A stretch of 64,000 nucleotides of DNA from Megaleporinus macrocephalus (Eukaryota > Chordata > Actinopteri > Characiformes > Anostomidae), in assembly GCA_021613375.1 (NCBI GenBank), contig CM038722.1, positions 30,332,297 to 30,396,296 of the forward strand, in the 5' to 3' direction. Made by a program: the position numbers and the translations under genes. Shown here piece after piece: positions 59,201-64,000 of this stretch; position 1 is the first letter of the stretch; every line of letters starts with the position of its first letter. The notes below the pieces were generated by a model that had not been told where the DNA came from, made no database searches, and worked only from the letters and a program-made list of their open reading frames with translations.

Positions 59201-59535
59201 AGTACCTGGCCTCAGCCGGAGAGGACCAAAGAGTCAAACTGTGGGACCTGGCGTCTGGCACGCTGTTTAAAGACCTGCGGGGTCACGCAGACAGCATCAT
59301 GAGCCTCTCTTTCAGCCCGGACAGTGCCCTGGTGGCCTCCGCCGCCCTGGACAACTCGGTCAGAGTCTGGGACATCCGTAGCACTCACGGCGGAGCGGCG
59401 GCTGCAGCAGACGGCTCCAGTGGGGAGTTGGTGGGACTGTACACGGGTGAAACGAGCGGAGTCCTGAACGTCCAGTTCATGGCATGCAACCTGCTGCTGG
59501 TCACTGGGACAGCACTGGAGAAACAAGAGCAATGA
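54909..59535 (+). CDS. taf5l: TAF5L, WD40 subunit of the SAGA/PCAF histone acetyltransferase complex (six coding exons)
   Basis: Joined coding exons are 54909-55047, 55414-55518, 56221-56414, 56729-56875, 57085-57510 and 58732-59535, giving 604 residues (human TAF5L is about 589). All introns are GT-AG and the phases match. Seen: a LisH-like N-terminus ([10 protein letters not shown], then YLKRRQYVD), a TAF5-type N-terminal domain at about residues 60-195, a Ser/Thr-rich linker at about 212-240, one WD40 repeat at about 284-309 and five more at about 351-553 (YWDL, LWTF, LWST, LWDL and VWDI endings). It ends in a short conserved tail. The colinear match to vertebrate TAF5L, including [15 protein letters not shown] and [11 protein letters not shown], separates it from TAF5. 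Known for the family: a nuclear scaffold paralogous to TAF5 that holds histone-fold TAFs within SAGA/PCAF and supports transcription initiation. Start chosen: an in-frame ATG at 54891 lies before the acceptor AG at 54904-54905, so it is intronic; 54909 is the first ATG of the spliced exon. No stop or frameshift is seen. Confidence 0.97.
55183..55410 (+). repeat. TCTCTG-rich low-complexity tract in TAF5L intron
   Basis: Imperfect TCTCTG/TCTGTC repeats run up to the acceptor at 55412-55413. Long open frames on both strands here (SLSLS and RERERE type) are products of the repeat. Confidence 0.9.
55414..55518 (+). CDS. taf5l: TAF5L coding exon 2 (residues 47-81)
   Basis: The acceptor cttctag ends at 55413, after about 230 bp of TCTCTG-type low-complexity sequence that serves as polypyrimidine tract. 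The donor is gtgagt at 55519. The exon reads [17 protein letters not shown], then [16 protein letters not shown], matching the family, and both ends are phase 1. Confidence 0.93.
56155..56212 (+). repeat. (TC)n microsatellite forming the polypyrimidine tract of TAF5L exon 3
   Basis: A pure CT run ends eight bases before the acceptor AG at 56219-56220. Confidence 0.95.
56221..56414 (+). CDS. taf5l: TAF5L coding exon 3 (residues 82-146), start of the TAF5 N-terminal domain
   Basis: The acceptor gccgcag ends at 56220, directly after a pure (TC)n run. It encodes [20 protein letters not shown] and FYGRFHSLF, the helical TAF5 N-terminal domain. The chosen donor is CAG|gtcagt at 56414/56415, phase 0, because it joins directly to the next conserved block ([11 protein letters not shown]). 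The same donor recurs every 25 bp downstream, so the exon end may vary between transcripts. Confidence 0.9.
56415..56640 (+). repeat. 25-bp minisatellite carrying tandem 5' splice sites in TAF5L intron
   Basis: The exon 3 donor and the first bases of the intron are repeated with a strict 25-bp period. CAG|gtcagt occurs with its GT at 56415, 56440, 56465, 56490, 56515, 56540, 56565 and 56590; the ninth unit decays to gtcaca at 56615. The reading frame stays open to a TAG at 56643. Units of 25 bp shift the frame, so only donors 75 or 150 bp downstream (56490, 56565) would add in-frame peptide (25 or 50 residues). Confidence 0.93.
56729..56875 (+). CDS. taf5l: TAF5L coding exon 4 (residues 147-195)
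   Basis: The acceptor ttttacag ends at 56728 and the donor gttgaa lies at 56876; both ends are phase 0. The exon encodes [20 protein letters not shown] and [19 protein letters not shown], the second half of the TAF5 N-terminal domain. Its donor is weaker than the others. Confidence 0.93.
57085..57510 (+). CDS. taf5l: TAF5L coding exon 5 (residues 196-337), linker and first WD40 repeat
   Basis: The acceptor gtccacag ends at 57084 and the donor gtgaga lies at 57511, with phase 0 at both ends. It holds RRTDYQLYG, then a Ser/Thr- and Gly-rich segment, the conserved [20 protein letters not shown] block, and the first WD40 repeat ending [11 protein letters not shown]. Confidence 0.94.
58130..58666 (+). 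mobile_element. Non-autonomous IS630/Tc1-type element, copy A, in TAF5L last intron
   Basis: Terminal inverted repeats begin cacagtcaagtcacatta and end ...atgtgactcgactgtg, with TA at each side (58128-58129 and 58667-58668), as expected for IS630/Tc1/mariner insertion. An internal open segment reads [15 protein letters not shown], which resembles the second-aspartate motif of DDE transposases. The rest of the transposase is missing or scrambled. Copies B (37803-38320) and C (33422-33862) share the ends and the interior. Confidence 0.8.
58732..59535 (+). CDS. taf5l: TAF5L coding exon 6 (residues 338-604), WD40 repeats 2-6
   Basis: The acceptor tatctttag ends at 58731. This single 804-bp exon encodes five WD40 repeats, with GH at the start of four blades and WD or LW at their ends, then [11 protein letters not shown] and a short charged tail before TGA at 59533-59535. 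It is GC-rich compared with the AT-rich flanks. Confidence 0.96.
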   Translation, partial: ADEEDSSGSEIKTLRAHCGPVYRTAFLTDSSGLLSCSEDCTVRYWDLSSFTNAALYRGHAYPVWDVDVSPCSLYFCTASQDRTARLWTFQRTYPLRVYAGHLADVDCVKFHPNSNYIATGSTDKTVRLWSTQQGNSVRLFTGHRGPVLALAFSPNGKYLASAGEDQRVKLWDLASGTLFKDLRGHADSIMSLSFSPDSALVASAALDNSVRVWDIRSTHGGAAAAADGSSGELVGLYTGETSGVLNVQFMACNLLLVTGTALEKQEQ

Positions 59536-59955
59536 CCAGGGATACGAGTGCAGGTGATTCAGAGGTCAGGAGCCACCCAAATAGATCTGTAAGACTTTCC
59601 AATTAAGGTCTAATCGTTATCAGTATGTATTAGAGCTCTACTCTCACTCTGTAGAGTTTCACTCCAGCCCAAATGCTGTGAACCAGGGAGCATACGCCTT
59701 CAGGAGCTTCTGAATGTTCTAAACTCTCCAGGATGGTAGATCCAGGACCAGGTTTGGCTTCCCTTGTATTGGACCAGTGGGTAATAAGTCCTGAGCCTAG
59801 AACAGTGTTGACCAGTATTGAAAGCTTTTCACACGGCAAGTAACAAATCGTTCCTCCAGTCCACCTCCTGTATGTAAAGTCAGAACTCACTTCTGTTGTA
59901 GCTGTGGTGCTTACGGACTTTATCCTCATCCAATAAAACTTGGGAGAATAGGAAA
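59536..59955 (+). other. taf5l: TAF5L 3' untranslated region with polyadenylation signal
   Basis: No coding potential follows the TGA at 59535. The first canonical AATAAA is at 59932-59937, so a 3' end near 59955 is inferred. Another AATAAA at 61076-61081 could serve a longer transcript. Confidence 0.5.
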
Positions 59956-59959
59956 TGTG

Positions 59960-61499
59960 GAAATATTAAAAATGAAAGTAAAAATTAGTAAATATTGCAT
60001 ATTTTGGTTATAACGTTAAATAGCTCAACTGACGAGGCGAGTCTCTTTCTCTTTCTCTCTCTCTCTCGCTCTCATCATTTTTTTTTATTTATTTATTTTT
60101 CATCCACAGCAAAGAATGCCGTTTAGCTTGCTCGCTGCTGGTGGACCTTGCTTGTGGCACCACCTTGCTTTACCTTGCATTGAATGAATGGGGGACATGC
60201 ACTTGGACCTTGCCATGTGAAAAGCGCTTATATCACTATAGGCCATGCCACAGTTTGCTGTTTACGTTGCTGTGTGATCGGAGTAGACCTGGTTTCCCAG
60301 GTTAGCACTTTTACTTAGTATGTTACATCTACAGTACTGTGCAGAGGTTCAAGCAGCTGTGGAGAAGGTTTAAAACTGTTTATGCTGGCAGTCACTGCAT
60401 CATGTAGAGTAAATACAGCCATAGTTTTGGAAATTGTTAAATTAACCCACTCGTACTCGTCCAATCAGTGTGGACTGTTTATTTGTATGCACTCTAATGT
60501 TCTTTTTTGTTCTTCTCTGCCCAGATGAGTGCTTGTACATATTGTTTCAGACTGTTTAGGACTTTTTGCACGGTACTGTAGGCCTAGTTATGTATGTAAA
60601 GGGAAATACTCTGCTTATATAGTTACACCCACCGTGACCCCAATCTAATGTATGCATCTTACAGATATTTGGGTGCTCCCTGGCTTTTGACCTGCTGTGT
60701 ATACGTGCAGTGCACTTGCCATTATTTAATTCTGTCTACTGCACTATGTAGGCAGCGGAGGACGATTTAAGGTTCAGGGTTGGCTCTTTTACGTCCAGCT
60801 GCTCACAGTTATGTGGACAGAGCGGACTTGACTCCTGACAAATCCTCTCTAATAGACGTGGTGCGCAGTTTATATTCTAAGGTATAGAAGCCATTGTTTC
60901 CTAGCCTGTGTTGTGCTCTACGTGGTGAGCGATTTGAGATTCAGCCCCTGTGTCAGAGTATTGCTGTGTATAAACACTGGTGGTAGACCGATGACAGCAA
61001 ACCGGATATTCCATTGTTTTTAATGGAGCAGCGACAATACGTTACGACCCGCCGGCTGTAGTGGAACATCGCCATAATAAACATCGACTCTAGGAAAACA
61101 CATGATTATGTGTGCAATGAGTGAACCTGATTCTAGATCAGTTCCTAGACTGCAGGCTGCTATTGGTGACTGGAACAGTGAGGCAGTGTGCATGCGTAGG
61201 CTAGAGAAAGAGAGATTGACCCCTATCAAGGCCGCCAGCTATAAAGATCACGTTTATTTTGTATGCCAGAGAAGGTTCCTGTGTAGTGCGGTACATATGC
61301 ACAGGGTATGTTGGCCATTATTTCATGACCTGTGTAGTAGGAGTTGACTTATACATGCCGTGGTTGGTAATACCGGCTGGTTTTGATGTGCTGCAGGTTT
61401 ATCTAAGCCCAGACAACACACTGCTGACCACCCAAACCAGCACACAGCTATTCTAGCCTATGGTGACATGAACACAAACATTAACGCCATGGTTAATGA
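59960..61499. other. Downstream of TAF5L, no gene seen
   Basis: A ctttctctctctctc stretch at 60048-60070. Could include a longer TAF5L 3' UTR up to the AATAAA at 61076. Frames at 61020-61456 show no family resemblance. Confidence 0.5.
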
Positions 61500-61800
61500 A
61501 TTAAGCAGACAAACACTAAGGCTGTGTATTGGCTAAAACCTGGCCATGCGATTCGTATCGTGATCCAGTGGTAATGATTCAATATATTGCGATACTGCAA
61601 GCAAAGTGATATACTGTGATTTTTCAAATCCTACTATTAAAACACACCATTATATGAACAGGTTTATCAATACTTACAATAGCATTGCATCCTTGTGCTG
61701 CTTGTTAATGTTGGAGTGGAGCTTAAAATGGATTACAACAATGCCATCTAGTGGTCAGAGGTTTAAGCACAACACACAATGATTTACTATCTGCCAGGAA
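61500..61800. repeat. Dispersed repeat, related to 12583-12790
   Basis: Shares aggctgtgtattggctaaaa and cttgttaatgttggagtgga with 12583-12720. It also holds atatattgcgatactgcaa, like the 2.06 and 12.8 kb stretches. Confidence 0.5.
61741..61754 (-). promoter_or_regulatory. CTCF core motif match inside a dispersed repeat
   Basis: The minus strand reads CCACTAGATGGCAT, a full match to CCASYAGRKGGCR. It lies in the repeat at 61500-61800. Confidence 0.35.
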
Positions 61801-63000
61801 ACTGTGCTCCAACACCAGCATTAGAAACATATATAGGCCACACCCGGAAGGAACCCCTTTCTGTGTTTTAGAGCTTTCGGGGGAATCCCTGACGCCATCC
61901 AGAGGGCCGTTTCATTGCTTTGTTTACTGAAGTGAAGGCTGTTGGATGAGTCTCGAAGGAGTGAGGTGTTCACTTAGTCACAGTAACTTTAGGAATTTGG
62001 CCAGAATTTAATTAAAGCCACTAATCATTAGTAACTAATGCGTGTTTTTTGTTTAGAAACGAACAAAAATGACGGACAAAGCCGTTTATGAGCCACAGCA
62101 GAGCCTAAAAAAGCCACATTTTTCAATCAGTAACGTTCATGTTTGCTGGGCTGTAGATTATTTGGCGCGCCAGTGTGCTAAAAAATCAACGGCAGAAAGA
62201 AATGTAGCTGACATGTTTCTACATAGAGCTCACAGCCAGACAAATCTTATCTGCGTCATGTTTAGACTTTGTTTTTTTTTAGACAAAAAAATAAATCAAT
62301 CAATAAAGATAAATGAATATTTGCATGGTTAGCTGATTAGTTCCCTGCGACCAGCCTGCCAAGAATAAGTGCTCACCGTCACCACCTCCCCTTCTGCTGA
62401 GAGTGGCCACTTAGTGTAACATAGCTGTGACTAGGGACGATGAATTGTCTTTAGATCAAAATCATGATTCAGGTTCTAAATTTTTAAATCACTGCAGTTA
62501 TTTACACTTACAGTCTCCATGACCTTCAACGGCGTCTCTAGTTTTCTAATCAAAAACTAACCCAATAACAGAGTGTGCACTGCCTTCTGATAGGTTGGAC
62601 CAGACATTGGATCCAGACGTTGTGACATCACAACCACAACTTATCAGCTGGCACACTATATTCAGAACTCAAGCTTCAAGCTTATTCTTAATCCTGGCTG
62701 AAAAACAAGCCCAAGCCTTGATTTATATAAAACTATAGCTACTTAAAGCTCAGTATTAGCCAGAAAACTGTTTAGCTCTTAGTGTGACAGACATAGTAAG
62801 TAGTAAGTCGAAGTGGATGTGAGCACATTACAAAGAACTGAAACAGGGTCGGAATGATTTTAAGGGCTCTGAAATCATCAAAAATGCGCTCGTTGTTGGC
62901 TAATCTTGTACCAGAGAGCATTGAGAGTCTCTCGTTAGTAAGCAGTGGACGTTAACTGAGGTTGGCAGTGGCTGCTGAGCAACATTCACATTGAATCAGT
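61801..63000. other. Downstream region with one unassigned 87-codon frame
   Basis: The + frame at 62069-62332 starts in a fair context (aacaaaaATGACG) after an acceptor-like tttttgtttag. It begins MTDKAVYEPQQSLKKPHF and decays into AT-rich codons. No family recognised; probably chance. Confidence 0.35.
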
Positions 63001-63255
63001 ATATCGTCGCTGTCCAATGGAAAAACGTATCTCATTTTTTTGTCGATTTTTAGTTTTCTACGTCATTTGAACACACCAATGGTCGTTTACCTTATGTAAA
63101 TATTTCATAATGAATGGACCAATAGAAGTGCTCCAAAATAGCTTGGAAAAAAATCTGGTTCCATTGACTTACATTGAAAGTAAAGTATGTTTTTGGTCTC
63201 TTCTGTAAAGTTGCAATTTTGGAGACACTTGCTTTTCATTGGACAGCGACGATAT
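63001..63255. mobile_element. Complete short palindromic-end MITE
   Basis: Starts atatcgtcgctgtccaatgg and ends ttcattggacagcgacgata(t), inverted repeats of about 23 bp. No coding capacity. Related pieces lie at 2716-2912, 6130-6360, 7455-7655, 10911-11096 and 15616-15700. Confidence 0.8.
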
Positions 63256-64000
63256 TCAAATGAATCAGTTGAGTATGTAGTGCACTGTTTACGAACGATT
63301 GGGTCTTTAGTCTTTCTGTAGATGTGCTGTTTGTGTCGGTCATCCTCCAGTCCTTCACCAGTGGTCAGTTTCTGAACTCACTCCGCTGATCTAGAATCAT
63401 GGTTTCCCTTTCACATCAGAATAGAACTCAAGTTCATCAAGCAGCTTATTCCGGGTTGCCTCCGAACCAGTCTCTGAATTTCAGCGTACGCCTTGTTCAG
63501 CCGAGTGTTACTTTTTTTTCTTTGATGCCCCAAATGCAATTTTTTTTGTTCTGAAAATAGAGAATCTAATAAAGTCGTTTGCAGAATGTTGTTTAATGAC
63601 ATGTTTGTGGTAGACGTTTAGAAGAAAACGTGGATCATGTAAAGAGATTTATGTTGAAGGTTACACATACGATCAAATCAGTGAGTGCAGGTATGAAGGT
63701 TGAGCGAAGCGTGTTCTGTTTAGAGGCGCGAAGGCTTGTTTTCTCCAGAAGCTGAATTATTATTTTTATTTTTATATTTATATTAAAAACACACACACAC
63801 AGTCGTAAGCAGTGGTCAGAGGGCAGGTTTTGTTGATTGTCTGAGTGTGAAAACAGTGAACGCATCCTCCGCTGAAGACACGCCCTCTGCTCAATCACTG
63901 TTTACTGAATGTGTCCTTCTTTCCTCCTGTTTTGTTCAGCTCAGCTAATAAATAGAGCTTGTGCACCAAGTTTGGCTGAAATGTTGCAATACAAATTAAA

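Noticed and set aside
58750..59532. Minus frames antisense to TAF5L exon 6
   Set aside because: GC-rich antisense shadows of the WD40 exon without domain resemblance.

Overview
The window looks like ray-finned fish nuclear DNA, probably otophysan. The evidence is one vertebrate gene with fish-sized GT-AG introns, very many micro- and minisatellites, and fragments of typical teleost transposons: Tc1/IS630-like, hAT and palindromic MITEs, LINE 3-prime ends, tRNA-derived SINEs and a solo LTR. Nothing points to bacteria, plasmids or viruses.

Only one gene can be identified with confidence: TAF5L, on the + strand between about 53.74 and 59.95 kb. It has a TATA-less promoter with an ETS site, a non-coding first exon and six coding exons joining into a 604-residue WD40 protein of the SAGA/PCAF co-activator complex. 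All introns are GT-AG and the phases are consistent. The last intron carries an IS630/Tc1-type relic. The intron after coding exon 3 starts with a 25-bp minisatellite that copies the 5' splice site eight times.

The rest, 1-53.7 kb and 60-64 kb, is intergenic or belongs to introns of genes not identified here. From left to right: a 53/51-bp minisatellite with E-boxes (0-1.3 kb); scattered MITE and LINE fragments (2-13 kb); a complete hAT element with an 8-bp target duplication inside an older MITE (14.6-15.6 kb); a dense block of unrelated tandem arrays (19-25.7 kb) interrupted by a CpG island at 23.0-23.35 kb; a LINE relic with a GATA tail (27.9-28.7 kb); Tc1/LINE debris and local duplications (29-40 kb); a LINE-tail-derived minisatellite (41.6-42.6 kb); SINEs and a solo LTR (42.7-44.1 kb); a 2.7-kb array of a 20-bp unit matching the pol III A-box, running into a SINE (45.2-48.3 kb); retroelement and pseudogene-like remnants (48.8-50.9 kb); a SINE and a broken Tc1-like transposase (52.3-53.5 kb).

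The best leads are the splice-donor minisatellite in TAF5L, the A-box array, the CpG island with a possible minus-strand first exon, and two related coding-like relics at 3.45 and 35.8 kb that were not identified. No new multi-gene system is visible. Family names come from recognition by eye, without database searches.
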